Origin: Sedimentisphaerales bacterium
GTDB lineage: Bacteria > Planctomycetota > Phycisphaerae > Sedimentisphaerales > Anaerobacaceae
Assembly: GCA_016932835.1 (NCBI GenBank)
Contig: JAFGCD010000057.1
Location: 1 to 64,000, forward strand
DNA length: 64,000 nucleotides
Reading direction: 5' to 3'
A program made the translations under genes and the position numbers. The notes beneath the pieces are model-generated. The model was given only the letters and a program-made list of their open reading frames with translations, made no database searches and had not been told where the DNA came from. Below, one piece after another: positions 8,945-19,500 of the stretch. Every line of letters starts with the position of its first letter. Position 1 is the stretch's first letter.

Positions 8945-10404
8945 GAAGACCGTGTGTTCCAGTTTCTCTGCTGTTTTGCATCCTTACCGGTTTGTTCGTC
9001 GGCGGGTGTATGGTTGGCCCGAAGTACGAAAGGCCGGAAACACCCGCGGATGTCAACGATGCCTATTCTTATGCCGGGGACCATCGGCTTGATATAAACG
9101 ACTCTGATGTCACCGACCCATGGTGGCAGCGCTTTGCAGACCAGACTACCGAGAGGCTCGTCCGACAAATGTTGGACAACAACTACGACATCAAAGCCTC
9201 TGCGGCAAGGGTGCTGCAGGCCCAGGCAGCGCTAAAAGGCGCTCGCGGCGGCAGAATGCCCGATGTCTCCTTCGGCATCAGCAGAGACAGGAGCAAACGA
9301 TCCTTCAATTTCGGCGGACGCTTCAGTGTTATGTCGGAGACGTGGACACAGGGTGTTAACGTTGGATACGCCCTCGACCTGTTTGGAAAGCTCAAGCGGA
9401 CCGAGCGAGCTGCATGGGCGCAGATGTTCGCCGCCAGTGCCAATGAGCAGGCACTCGTACATGCGATGATTGCTACTGTCATAATTGCCAGGATAGATAT
9501 CGCAACCACTCAGCGACAGTTGGCGATTGCCAGGGAGAATACCGCCAGTCGCGCCGATACCCTCGAAATCGTCGAGCGTCGCTACAAGGAAGGGCTGGTC
9601 GGCCCTGTTGACGTAAGGCTCGCCAGGGAGAATCTCGAGGCCGCAAGGGCAAGCGAACCGGCCCTCGAATTGGCGCTCATCACCGCCCAACACGCCCTTG
9701 ACGTAATCCTTGGAAGTCGTCCCGGGCAGTCGGACCAGTTGCCCCAGACCCTTCCCGATCTGCCGGACCTCGAACCCATTCAGGTCGGCCTGTCCGGGGC
9801 ACTTCTGGACCGAAGGCCGGATGTCGTCGCTGCCGAACTCGCACTCAGGGCCGCCAACGAAGAAATCGGGGTCAGCATTGCTCAGTTATATCCGGACCTC
9901 ACCATGACCGCGACTTTCGGAGGAAGCGCCGACCGCTGGAGGGATATCTGGGAACATTCGGCGGAGACCTACTCCTTGCTGTTGAATTTGGCCGGCCCAA
10001 TCTTCAACGGAGGAAGGTTGAAGGCGCAGGTCGATGCGGCAAAGGCACGCTTTGAAGAGCTTGCAGCGGTATATGGGGCGACCGTACTGACAGCCATACG
10101 AGAGGTCGAGGACGCCCTCGTTACCGAGCAGATGCTCCAAAAGCAGATGCAGCACACAAAACTGCGATTTGAAGAAGCCGCCGCCGCCGAAAACCTTTCC
10201 AAGGATAGATACCAGAGAGGAGTCGAGAGTATCCTGTCGGTTCTTGAATCGGAACGACGTCGAAGAATTGCCCAGGAGCGGTTGATAATACTGAAAGGCC
10301 GAATATGGACAACGCGAGTCAATCTGCACCTGGCCCTCGGCGGCGACTGGAATCATCAACTGGAATCACAAGAAACCACGGTGAAAGAAAATGATGAAAA
10401 ATAA
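8941..10404 (+). CDS. RND efflux outer-membrane factor (NodT/OprM-type lipoprotein)
   Basis: A 487-residue protein with a lipoprotein signal (FVGGC, Cys23) followed by MVGPKYERPETP, the standard opening of NodT-family outer-membrane factors. The two OEP repeats are seen as long helical stretches (about 75-260 and 290-470), including LDRRPDVVAAEL in the second. It forms the TolC-like exit duct of a tripartite pump with the next two genes. It overlaps tetR by 4 bases and the adaptor gene by 14 bases, so translation is probably coupled. Length and layout are normal for the family. Confidence 0.92.
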   Translation: MRRPCVPVSLLFCILTGLFVGGCMVGPKYERPETPADVNDAYSYAGDHRLDINDSDVTDPWWQRFADQTTERLVRQMLDNNYDIKASAARVLQAQAALKGARGGRMPDVSFGISRDRSKRSFNFGGRFSVMSETWTQGVNVGYALDLFGKLKRTERAAWAQMFAASANEQALVHAMIATVIIARIDIATTQRQLAIARENTASRADTLEIVERRYKEGLVGPVDVRLARENLEAARASEPALELALITAQHALDVILGSRPGQSDQLPQTLPDLPDLEPIQVGLSGALLDRRPDVVAAELALRAANEEIGVSIAQLYPDLTMTATFGGSADRWRDIWEHSAETYSLLLNLAGPIFNGGRLKAQVDAAKARFEELAAVYGATVLTAIREVEDALVTEQMLQKQMQHTKLRFEEAAAAENLSKDRYQRGVESILSVLESERRRRIAQERLIILKGRIWTTRVNLHLALGGDWNHQLESQETTVKENDEK

Positions 10405-11686
10405 TTCACAATTCAAGGCGGCCGATACGTTGCTCCAACCAGCCGCAGCAATGCGATCCGGATGGATACAGCCAATTATCGTGCTGCTTGTTATTGCTCT
10501 GGGAGGATTGGGTACCTATTTGCTCATAACAATGAGGAAACCCCCTGAGCGAAAAGAAATCGAAAAGGTCACACCGCTCGTCGAGGTCGAGCAGGTCCAC
10601 AAAAGCGATATTCGGATGATTGTTCGCGGCTATGGAACCGTAAGTCCGAAGGTACAGGTTGATATTATTCCCGAAGTATCGGGGAAGATTGTATATGTTC
10701 ATCCGCAGATGAAGGCAGGGGGAATGATTTCTGCGGAAGAAAAGCTCTTCCAGATTGACCCAAGGGATTACGAACTGGCCGTCGAGCAGGCTAATGCCGC
10801 CGTCGCAGAGGCACAGGTAAGGCTTGATACCGAGGCCGCCGAAGCCTTGGTCGCAAGAAAAGAATGGACCGAACTGCACCCCGACACCGAGCCCAACTCC
10901 CCGCTCGTACTTCGAGAACCGCAGATACGACGTGCCAAATCAGCCCTCGATTCGGCAAATGCCCAGCTTTCTATCGCAAAACTCAAGCTCGAACGCACCA
11001 GCGTATCGCTGCCCTTCGACGCTCTGATAATCAGTGAGAAGGTCGATCAAGGCCAATATGTCGTTATGGGACAACCCTTGGGCGCCGCTCACGGCATCGA
11101 GACCGTCGAAATAGAGGTCCCGCTCGAGGACGATGAGTTGGCATGGTTCGACGTTTTTGACAAGCCGAATGCTTCAAGAGCCGGCAAGCCGGCGACTCAG
11201 CAGACGCAGGCAGAGGTCAGGGCCTGGTTCGCAGGCGCAGAACATTCCTGGCCCGGACGCGTCGTCAGGACTACAGGCCAGGTGGACAGAACATCGAGAA
11301 TGGTCTCGATTGTGGTGGAGGTTGACAATCCCTTCGACCCCTCTGGCAAAAAACCTCCACTGCTCAGTGGAGCCTTTGCTGAGGTGATCATTAAGGGCAA
11401 AACCCTCAAGGACGCTATCGCCGTTCCGCGGGATGCGATTCGTCAGGGCAAAAACGTCTGGGTGCTTAATGACGGCCACCTGAAAATCAGGACCTTGAAT
11501 ATAGTCCGTGCCGACAAGAAATTCGCATACACGACAACCGGCATCGAGGACGGCGCCGCTATTATCCTTAGTTCGCTCGATGCCGTAGTGGAAGGGATGG
11601 CAGTCAGACCCAGAACCAGGCAGACCGGTACGGACGCCGGCATATCACATGACGCTAACGAGCCGATCGCAACGGAGACCGATTAA
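10391..11686 (+). CDS. RND efflux periplasmic adaptor (membrane fusion protein)
   Basis: A 431-residue protein with one N-terminal membrane helix (about residues 25-48). A biotinyl-lipoyl-like and helical-hairpin region follows (VEQVHKSDIRMIVRGYGTVSPK through the Ala-rich coiled hairpin at 120-205). Then come a beta-barrel region and a C-terminal VPRDAIRQGKNVWVL membrane-proximal segment. It bridges the inner-membrane pump and the outer-membrane factor. The N-terminus is about 25 residues longer than usual; a downstream start could shorten it. It sits between the two other pump genes, and the pump gene begins directly after its stop codon. Confidence 0.92.
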   Translation: MMKNNSQFKAADTLLQPAAAMRSGWIQPIIVLLVIALGGLGTYLLITMRKPPERKEIEKVTPLVEVEQVHKSDIRMIVRGYGTVSPKVQVDIIPEVSGKIVYVHPQMKAGGMISAEEKLFQIDPRDYELAVEQANAAVAEAQVRLDTEAAEALVARKEWTELHPDTEPNSPLVLREPQIRRAKSALDSANAQLSIAKLKLERTSVSLPFDALIISEKVDQGQYVVMGQPLGAAHGIETVEIEVPLEDDELAWFDVFDKPNASRAGKPATQQTQAEVRAWFAGAEHSWPGRVVRTTGQVDRTSRMVSIVVEVDNPFDPSGKKPPLLSGAFAEVIIKGKTLKDAIAVPRDAIRQGKNVWVLNDGHLKIRTLNIVRADKKFAYTTTGIEDGAAIILSSLDAVVEGMAVRPRTRQTGTDAGISHDANEPIATETD

Positions 11687-14600
11687 GTGAAAGATTCCGA
11701 AGATACTAAAGGCATTCTCGGTTGGTTTGCAGCAAATCATGTTGCGGCCAATCTGCTCATGATTCTGGTGATTGCAGCGGGACTGCTCGGAATAATCACC
11801 GCGAAAATGGAGGTCTTTCCCGAGCTTAGTCTGGGCATGATAAGTGTAATGGTTCCCTATCGGGGCGCCTCGCCGGCAGATGTCGAAGAGGGCGTCTGCC
11901 AGAGGGTCGAAGAGTCGATCGCTGCTGTCGATGGAATCAAACGTATGACTTCAACAGCCTCCGAAGGAGTCGGTTCGACAATCATCGAGGTGGACGAATA
12001 CGCCGATACACAGGAGGTCATGGATGACGTTAAGACCGAGATTGACACCATAATTACTTTCCCGGAAGAGACTGAAAAACCTGTCATCTCGGAAATCAAG
12101 ACCAGGCATAAGGTCATCTCGGTTGTTATCAGTGGAGACGCCTCCGAAAAGGCTCTCAAGAGGCTCGCCGAGCAGGTTCGCGACGACCTGACAGCCATGG
12201 ACAATATAAGCCAGGTTGCAATAGCGGGGGTCAGGCCGTATGAGATATCGATTGAGGTCTCGGAAGAGGACCTGAGACGCTATAATCTGAGCTTCGACAA
12301 TGTCTCGCAGGCTGTCAGAATGTCCTCGCTCGACATACCTGCAGGCTCCGTAAAAACCGACGGAGGAGAAATTCTCGTCCGTACTAAAGGCCAGAGATAC
12401 TACGGCCCTGAATTCGAGAAGATCATTGTCCTCACAAGGAACGACGGAACCGAAATCAGACTCGGCGACATTGCACAAGTCAAAGATGAATTTGAAGATG
12501 TCGATATCTATACAAGATTCGACGGCGGCAGGGCGGCCTTTGTTCAGATATCACGCATCGGTGAGCAGGATGCCCTCGATATCGCTCGAACCGTCAAGAA
12601 ATACATCGAACAAAAAAGAAACGATCTGCCCGAAGGAATCTCAATCTCGATGTGGGAGGATGATTCGGCAATCCTGAAGTCCAGAATGAACCTGCTGAAA
12701 CGAAACGCTCTTCTCGGCCTGACGCTTGTCTTTATATGCCTTACACTCTTCCTCAACATAAGACTTGCTTTCTGGACTACCGTAGGCATCCCGATTTCTT
12801 TCCTCGGCGCATTTTGGATAATACCGCACTTCGATGTATCCATAAATATGATGAGCCTCTTCGCCTTCATCATGTCCCTCGGCATAGTCGTCGATGATGC
12901 CATTGTAGTCGGAGAGAACATATTCACGTACCGTCAGCAGGGCATGGATAGAACCGCCGCAGCCATCAAGGGCGTTAAGGAAATGGCAATGCCCGTCGTA
13001 TTGGCTGTCATGACCACTAACTTCGCCTTCATCCCGCTGGCATATACCAGTGGAATAATGGGAAAGTTCCTTCGCGTCATACCTATAGTAGTCGTCAGCG
13101 TTCTCACGGTATCATTGCTTGAGGCTCTGCTCATTCTACCCGCCCACCTTTCCGGCAAGGCCGACGCCAAAAAAGGCATTATTCGAAGAGTGACCGACAG
13201 AATAAACAGATGGACCGGACGAGGACTCAGCCGGTTTGTAGAAGGGCCTTTTGCGGACTTTGTGCACAAAGCCGTCGAGTGGCGATATGTCACCCTTGCT
13301 GTCGGCATTGCTATATTCGTAACGACGATAGGTTTCATCGCCGGCGGCTACATCAAAGTGGTCTTCTTTGATTCCGTCGAAGCCGACAATATGGTTGCTA
13401 CATTGACGATGCCGCAGGGCACACCTTTCGAGCAGACTCGCCGCATCATTGAAAATATCGAGGCCTGTGCGCTGAAGGCGATTGATGAGTTTGAAAAAAA
13501 ACGACCTGAAAACGCTTTCCCTCTGTTGAAACATATATCAACAGCCGTCGGCTTCCATCCCGCCGCTGCCCGAGGCGGCCCGGGACACAGTGACCTGACA
13601 TCATCCGTCGCAGCACATCTGGCGGAAGTGAACGTCGAATTGCTCAGCGGCGAAGAACGCGATGTCTCAAGCACCGTAATCAAAAATCGATGGCGCGAAA
13701 TTGTCGGAGAGATACCGGGAGTATCATCCCTCAGCTTTATGTCCGAACTGATGAGCACCGGTGATGCCATAGATATCGAGTTGTCCCACCAGAACTTCGA
13801 TTCTCTCCTGGCCGCCGCCGAAGCATTGAAAACCGTCGTGCGAGAATACGACGGTGTCAGTGATGTCTCAGACAGCTTCGAGGTCGGCAAGGCCGAACTC
13901 AAACTTAAGCTGAAGGATACCGGACGAATGTTGAATCTCACACTTGGTGATCTCGCAAGGCAGGTCCGACAAGGCTTTTATGGTGATGAAGTCCAGCGAA
14001 TCCAGCGAGGCAGAGATGATATCCGCGTAATGGTTCGATACCCCCAGGCCGAACGCAGAAGCCTTGCCGACGTGGAGAACATGAGAATCCGCCTGCCGAA
14101 CGGCGCCGAGATACCTTTCAAGACAGTAGCCGAAGTTGAGTATGGAAGAGCATACGCTTCAATAAAGCGAGTGGACCGAAGACGTGTAGTAAATGTCTCT
14201 GCAGACGTCGATGAGGACATTGCAAATGCCGGCGAGATTAATGCGGAGCTTGCAACAGAAGTGTTGCCCAAGCTGATGAGTGAGTTCCCCGGTCTGCAGT
14301 TTCGTTTTGCCGGCGAACAACGCGAACGCGATGAATCCCTCGGCAGCTTGAAGCTGAATTTCGTTATAGCTTTGCTGGCGATCTATGCGATTCTCGCCAT
14401 ACAGTTTCGCAGTTATGCCCAGCCGGCGATTGTCATGTCGGCAATACCGTTCGGAATCGTAGGCGCAACCCTGGGACACCTTGTAATGGGATTCAACCTG
14501 AGCATACTCTCGATGTTTGGAATCGTAGCCCTTGCAGGAGTAGTAGTCAACGATTCGCTAATCATGATCGATTTGATTAACCGCGAACGCAGCGGAGGCA

Positions 14601-14857
14601 TCGGCTTGACACAGGTGCTCCGCGATTGCGCCACAAGAAGATTCCGCCCAATCATGCTGACAACATTGACGACCTTCTGCGGCCTGCTCCCGATGATTAT
14701 GGAGAAGAGTCTCCAGGCCAGATTCCTGATACCTATGGCGATCAGCCTGGCCTTTGGCGTGATGTTTGCCACCTGCATAACACTGTTGCTTGTGCCTTCA
14801 CTTTATATGATTCTCGAAGATATCAAGAAGCTGATCTACAAAGATCCGGACAAATAA
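11687..14857 (+). CDS. RND-family efflux transporter permease (AcrB/HAE1-like)
   Basis: A 1056-residue protein starting at a GTG that directly follows the adaptor stop codon, so translation is probably coupled. It has the 12-helix RND layout: TM1 at about residues 18-38, two large periplasmic loops (about 40-335 and 560-870), and TM4 with GIVVDDAIVVGENI, whose paired Asp residues carry the proton-relay charge. FRPIMLTTLTT in the second half is another family motif. It uses proton flow to export drugs or metabolites through the duct made with the two previous gene products. The subgroup looks like the broad HAE1/MdtB-type rather than the metal-exporting CusA type, as no Met-rich clusters are evident. 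Confidence 0.95.
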   Translation: MKDSEDTKGILGWFAANHVAANLLMILVIAAGLLGIITAKMEVFPELSLGMISVMVPYRGASPADVEEGVCQRVEESIAAVDGIKRMTSTASEGVGSTIIEVDEYADTQEVMDDVKTEIDTIITFPEETEKPVISEIKTRHKVISVVISGDASEKALKRLAEQVRDDLTAMDNISQVAIAGVRPYEISIEVSEEDLRRYNLSFDNVSQAVRMSSLDIPAGSVKTDGGEILVRTKGQRYYGPEFEKIIVLTRNDGTEIRLGDIAQVKDEFEDVDIYTRFDGGRAAFVQISRIGEQDALDIARTVKKYIEQKRNDLPEGISISMWEDDSAILKSRMNLLKRNALLGLTLVFICLTLFLNIRLAFWTTVGIPISFLGAFWIIPHFDVSINMMSLFAFIMSLGIVVDDAIVVGENIFTYRQQGMDRTAAAIKGVKEMAMPVVLAVMTTNFAFIPLAYTSGIMGKFLRVIPIVVVSVLTVSLLEALLILPAHLSGKADAKKGIIRRVTDRINRWTGRGLSRFVEGPFADFVHKAVEWRYVTLAVGIAIFVTTIGFIAGGYIKVVFFDSVEADNMVATLTMPQGTPFEQTRRIIENIEACALKAIDEFEKKRPENAFPLLKHISTAVGFHPAAARGGPGHSDLTSSVAAHLAEVNVELLSGEERDVSSTVIKNRWREIVGEIPGVSSLSFMSELMSTGDAIDIELSHQNFDSLLAAAEALKTVVREYDGVSDVSDSFEVGKAELKLKLKDTGRMLNLTLGDLARQVRQGFYGDEVQRIQRGRDDIRVMVRYPQAERRSLADVENMRIRLPNGAEIPFKTVAEVEYGRAYASIKRVDRRRVVNVSADVDEDIANAGEINAELATEVLPKLMSEFPGLQFRFAGEQRERDESLGSLKLNFVIALLAIYAILAIQFRSYAQPAIVMSAIPFGIVGATLGHLVMGFNLSILSMFGIVALAGVVVNDSLIMIDLINRERSGGIGLTQVLRDCATRRFRPIMLTTLTTFCGLLPMIMEKSLQARFLIPMAISLAFGVMFATCITLLLVPSLYMILEDIKKLIYKDPDK

Positions 14858-15185
14858 TTCGAGTTCAGGTTCGGCCTGATGCGGATAACTGTGCCGCCTA
14901 AATCTCGCCTATAGCAGGACTTAACCTCTTTTTGGAGGGATGCAGGAATCCTGTGTTTTTCACACTATTTTAGATTGTGCTGGCCAAAACGCCACGTTCT
15001 CGTCATAATAAGGCGAGTATTGGCTTTGTATTCTTGAGGCAAGAGTATGAAGTGGAATTTGCTGCAATTCTGTACAGGCCGAAAACGGCCTCGCTTGGGG
15101 GTGGCTGGATGCTTCGAACCGAGCACACCCTCTAACCTTGTATTCGGACAGGCGATTATTAATCATAGTCTGGAGCGACGAAACC
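14858..15185 (+). other. Intergenic stretch after the RND operon
   Basis: About 330 bases with no convincing gene. A short perfect hairpin (AGGCCG-AAAA-CGGCCT, 15076-15091) is present but no T-run follows it. CAGGAATCCTG near 14943 followed by TGTTTTT could be a weak terminator for the efflux operon. No clear promoter for the downstream gene was found. Confidence 0.4.
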
Positions 15186-15941
15186 ATGGGAACTGCTGCC
15201 AATTATGATTTTAATATCGAGATAGTTTCGGATGCAGAGGGCATTGCCCGCAGATGTGTGGACGTCTTTGTTGACGATGCCAAAACCGCGATTGAAACCA
15301 AAGGCGTGTTCAATGTCGCCGTCTCAGGCGGGCGTACTCCGAGACGTTTCTTCGAATTACTTGGTTGCGTTCCGGAATCCAAAGCCCTGCCTTGGGACAG
15401 GATACACATTTTCTGGGTGGACGAGCGATATGTCCCGCCTGATTCGGAGTGGAGTAATTTCAAACTGGCCGCCGAGACCTTTCTCGACAAAGTCGGCGTC
15501 CCAGATTCCAATATTCATCCAATCCCAACCGAGTTCGGCGATTTCAGTGTTGCTGCAAGATCCTATGAAAACACGATTCGACGCGTCTTCGGAATCATCG
15601 AAGATCGCATTCCCAGATTCGACCTGATCGTTCTCGGCATGGGCGCCGACGGCCATATCGCTTCGCTGTTTCCTGATTGTTACGCCTGCCTTGATGCCAG
15701 CGATTTGGCCTGTGTTGTTTATCTCATGGATGAAAAGCACGACCGTATCACGCTCACATATCCCGTTATTCGGGCTGCGTCTCACGTGACGGTGCTCGTC
15801 TCCGGGAAGGAAAAATCGAAAATACTGAAAGAGGTATTCACTAGCGAGCCCGACGATGTCCGCTACCCCGTACACATGCTCTGGCCGATACTCGATAGAG
15901 TGACTTGGCTTGTGGACACCGACGCCGCACAGGCAATCTGA
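15186..15941 (+). CDS. pgl: 6-phosphogluconolactonase
   Basis: A 251-residue protein from the ATG at 15186, which has GGAG 10 bases upstream; an upstream TTG at 15138 is in frame but less likely. It has the NagB/6-phosphogluconolactonase signature blocks: FNVAVSGGRTPRRFFELL near residue 45, IHIFWVDERYVP with SNF near 75-95, and LIVLGMGADGHIASLFP near 140-157. It hydrolyses 6-phosphogluconolactone to 6-phosphogluconate in the oxidative pentose phosphate pathway. The length fits the family. The GMGxDGHxASLFP form separates it from glucosamine-6-phosphate deaminases. It stands alone and converges with the LysM gene; no zwf or gnd gene is nearby. Confidence 0.93.
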   Translation: MGTAANYDFNIEIVSDAEGIARRCVDVFVDDAKTAIETKGVFNVAVSGGRTPRRFFELLGCVPESKALPWDRIHIFWVDERYVPPDSEWSNFKLAAETFLDKVGVPDSNIHPIPTEFGDFSVAARSYENTIRRVFGIIEDRIPRFDLIVLGMGADGHIASLFPDCYACLDASDLACVVYLMDEKHDRITLTYPVIRAASHVTVLVSGKEKSKILKEVFTSEPDDVRYPVHMLWPILDRVTWLVDTDAAQAI

Positions 15942-16018
15942 AAACGTCCCAGGCCGACCGTCGCTGTTTCTGCCGATGCTGCCATTGCCGCGAGAGTCCG
16001 CCGGCTTACATCGGCGAG

Positions 16019-16480
16019 CTAATCCGGAATGATTAGTTTTGTGCCGGGACGCACCTTGTCAGGATCAACTATCGTATCGCGATTCGCGTTGTATATCTTT
16101 CGCCAGTCGCCGGGCGAGCCGTAATAATGGCGGGCGACATCCGAAAGAGTCTCATTTTTCCGGAGGATGTAGTATTTCTCGGATTGTCTGTTCTCTTCGG
16201 CTTCGAATCTGGTCCAGTCAAATACATTCGGCTCCGGCCGATCACCGATTGGCGTATTGGGCCCGGCTTTGGATATGAATTTGACCGGGCCGCTATGTTG
16301 CTGGCTTGTGTCCGCAGTACTGCCCCCACGCAATCGACTCGAACTCAACGACGGACGTGTCCCCAGGTACAACGCCGCCCCAACTACAATGACCATACCC
16401 GAAATCAATCCCATCTTCAGGTCTTTGTGCATTCGAGAGTCTCTGGCGTGCAGCACGCAGCTGTTTTCCGCCTGCATCAC
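16019..16480 (-). CDS. Membrane-anchored LysM-domain protein
   Basis: A 153-residue protein with one N-terminal membrane helix (about residues 24-42) and a C-terminal LysM domain (about residues 103-152, from YYILRKNETLSDVARHYYG to RPGTKLIIP). LysM binds N-acetylglucosamine polymers such as peptidoglycan. The first 22 residues are not conserved-looking, so the start may be the later Met17 (16432). It is the last gene of the minus-strand series that includes secDF and yajC, 60 bases after secDF. A role in tethering envelope proteins to the wall is plausible (inference). Confidence 0.8.
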   Translation of the reverse strand: MMQAENSCVLHARDSRMHKDLKMGLISGMVIVVGAALYLGTRPSLSSSRLRGGSTADTSQQHSGPVKFISKAGPNTPIGDRPEPNVFDWTRFEAEENRQSEKYYILRKNETLSDVARHYYGSPGDWRKIYNANRDTIVDPDKVRPGTKLIIPD

Positions 16481-16540
16481 CGCAGCGCCGGCGGGGCTGA
16501 TACTAAGGCCGGAAACTAACTGCGTCCTATCTCGCGATTA

Positions 16541-19500
16541 CTATTTCTTCTTCGATATCTGATTTTTTACGCCGAGCAAGACTATCGGCGCCGCTATCGC
16601 AATCGACGAATAAGTCCCAACGATTATGCCGAAACCGATCGCAAACGTAAACCCTCGAAGGCCCTCGCCTCCGAAGATATACATTATGAACACGACTATG
16701 AAGGTTGTGAACGAGGTCAGAATAGTCCTGGAAATTGTCTGGTTGATGCTGTTGGTGATAACCTGAGCGCTGATTGTCTTGGCCTTGCCGCGGTTCTCAC
16801 GAATACGGTCGAAAACGACAATCGTATCGTTCAGAGAATATCCGATAAGCGTCAGAAAGGCCGCAATCATAGCAAGATTGATCTTGAAATCGCTTATGAG
16901 CAGCTTTTCACCTAAGGGCGTCGCCGCAATGTATGTGCAAAGAGTAACGGCTCCGAGCGTTATACACACGTCGTGGATAAGGGCAACGATTGCCGCAATG
17001 CCGTATCGAACATTGCCGAATCGCACCCAGACATACGCCACGATAGCCGACAGCGACAGAAGAATGGCTATCATGGCCTGTGTCTTCGCCTCGGCCCCCA
17101 CAGACGGATCGAACTGCCTTACCCGCGGCAGCGACGTCTCAAGTTGTCCTGCCGCCAGAATTCTCGACCTCTCATTGCCGACGAATCCCGCCCACTCGTC
17201 TTCAGAGAGCTCGCGAAGCCCGGCGTCAAGCGGACTGCTCAAATATACTATAGAACTGACCGCCGTATTTGCATCCGTTATCGGATTCATGTCTGCGCCG
17301 AGAAGCCGATGTTCATATCGCACCAGGTGCTCGGTGTCCAGCTTGAACTGCAGCGCACTGAGCCTTTGCTCGAATGCCGCTGTAGTTGTAGGCCTTTCCA
17401 CCTCGAATACGATCTTCAAACCGCCGACGAAATCGACCAGTTCGGGGTAGGAATCAATCAGACTCTGCGATATCTTCTCTTCGGATACGATACGAGGTCG
17501 AAGATTCTGCTGGACTTCGAGTTCCTCGGCAAAAGTAGCCAAAACAGAATTGTTGACCGTCTCATCGATTTCAGGCTCGCCGACCGCCTCTTCGCCGAAT
17601 GCGGAAATAAGCACCTCTTTGACAAAGCCCTGATTCATCTGGCTAGTACTGACCGTGAATTTAGACGAGTTCGAACTATCCTGAACTACTGCAAGATTAG
17701 TCAAGCTTGCAGAGTAATTCGGATCCGCCTCCGCCTTCTCGACAGCAGCCACCAAATCAGGAACCGAATGCGTCTGCCCATTAGCGAAACTAAGCCCCAC
17801 AGTGATCTTATTTGTCAGGGCCGTGTCGATTTTGTATTGGCTGTAAATGTTCTCACCGTTTGCAGCCTGCCCCGTCGGTTCGCCGATACTGTAAACGTTG
17901 ACTGATTCGAGCGATGTCCGGATTTTGTCTTCGACCTCTTGTCTGGTGTGCTGCACAGTATCCTTGAAATTTGTCTGAACACTTGTCCCGCCGGTAAACT
18001 CAATATCGTACTTGTCGGTGGCTTTTACAAAGGCGTATATGCCGCCTGCCATCAGAACAAGAGAAATACTCAAAAACACCGGCCTCAAACGCATCCAGTT
18101 TACCGTCGGATTATGGATCAGGCGAAGCATGAAGAGCTTGTCCTTGATCAGTCTGCGCGACAGCAGCAGGTCGAACAAGACCCGCGTCACAAACAATGCC
18201 GTGAACATACTCGATGCGATGCCGAGCATAAGAACGATGGCGAACCCCTTTATCTCCTCCGACGCCACCCAATAGAGAATCGCAGCCGTAATGAACGTAG
18301 TGATATTAGCGTCTAAAATCGTCCTGAAAGCCCGTTGGTATCCGTTAGTTATTGCTATACGCAGTGAAGAACCTTTCTGCTGTTCTTCTCGTATTCGCTC
18401 GAAGATAAGAACGTTGGCATCGACGCTCATGCCGATCGTCAGGATGATGCCCGCAATGCCGGGAAGCGTGAACGTAGCCTGTACGCCCGCCATAATCGCG
18501 AGAACAAAAAGGATGTTAAGCAGCAGCGCAACGTCTGCAATCGCTCCCGAAAGGACATAATAGCCAAGCATGCACGCAATTACGACGACCAGGCCGATTA
18601 TACCAGCCTTTATCCCCTGGTCTCTGTTGTCCGCTCCTATCGACGGCCCGATTGTATTAACCGAAATAGGCTGTTCGATCAACATCGCAGGAAGCGAGCC
18701 GGCGTTGAGCTTGTTGATCATATCGTCTTGTTCGGTTTGGCTGTAAGTACCCGTGATGATTCCCTGTCTGCCTATCTTCGAGTCGATCTTCGGAGCCGAA
18801 ATCGCTATGCCGTCAAGAAGAATACAAAGAGGCCGGCCTATGTTATCGCCGGTCAGTTTGCGAAACAGCATTCCCCCTTGTTCGTCAAGCAGGAAACTGA
18901 TTGCTCGTCCTCCGTAAGAATCTTGTCCCGGCTTGGCCTTCTCCAGTTTCCACTTCCGGCCGCCCTCGCCATGCAGCATTACCTCCCTGCTCTTGTTCGC
19001 AAGTACGTAAGTTTTCTCTCCGAATTGCGCCGTTACGCTCGGTTTCTTATCCTCGTCCACGGCACGCCACTCCTCGGCGTCCTCTACCTCACACCACATG
19101 TACTTGTCATCCGAGGCGTATCTCGGCCCTTTCTCTTTCAGCGACTCAATATAACCCGACAACTCCGCATCTGATTCAGGGTTGTTGCTTGTCGGAAGAA
19201 CCCTGAATTCGAGAATGCCGGCGCCCTTCAGCATTCGTTGAAGGTCTTTCGGGTCGTCCAGCCGACCGCGGAACGGCATGTAATCCTTGTATGCCGACAC
19301 AACTGCATCGATCTGGGCCTTGCGGTCCTGAAACTCGTCCTTGAGTTTGCTTGCAGCCGTCTTGCGATCCGCAGCCGATTTCACATCAAGGCACTTATCG
19401 AGTTGGTCTTCGCTAAGATTGAGCCGGTCGATTTGTCTTCGGGCCTTGGCGTACCTGACGCTGATCCCGTCGTTCGGGTCGGTTATTTGCCCAAGAACAT

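Noticed and set aside
15076-15091. AGGCCG-AAAA-CGGCCT hairpin as a terminator
   Set aside because: The stem is perfect but no T-run follows on either strand, so it is only noted in the intergenic entry.
16973-17905. A 310-codon plus-strand frame
   Set aside because: It lies opposite secDF and shows no recognisable domain.
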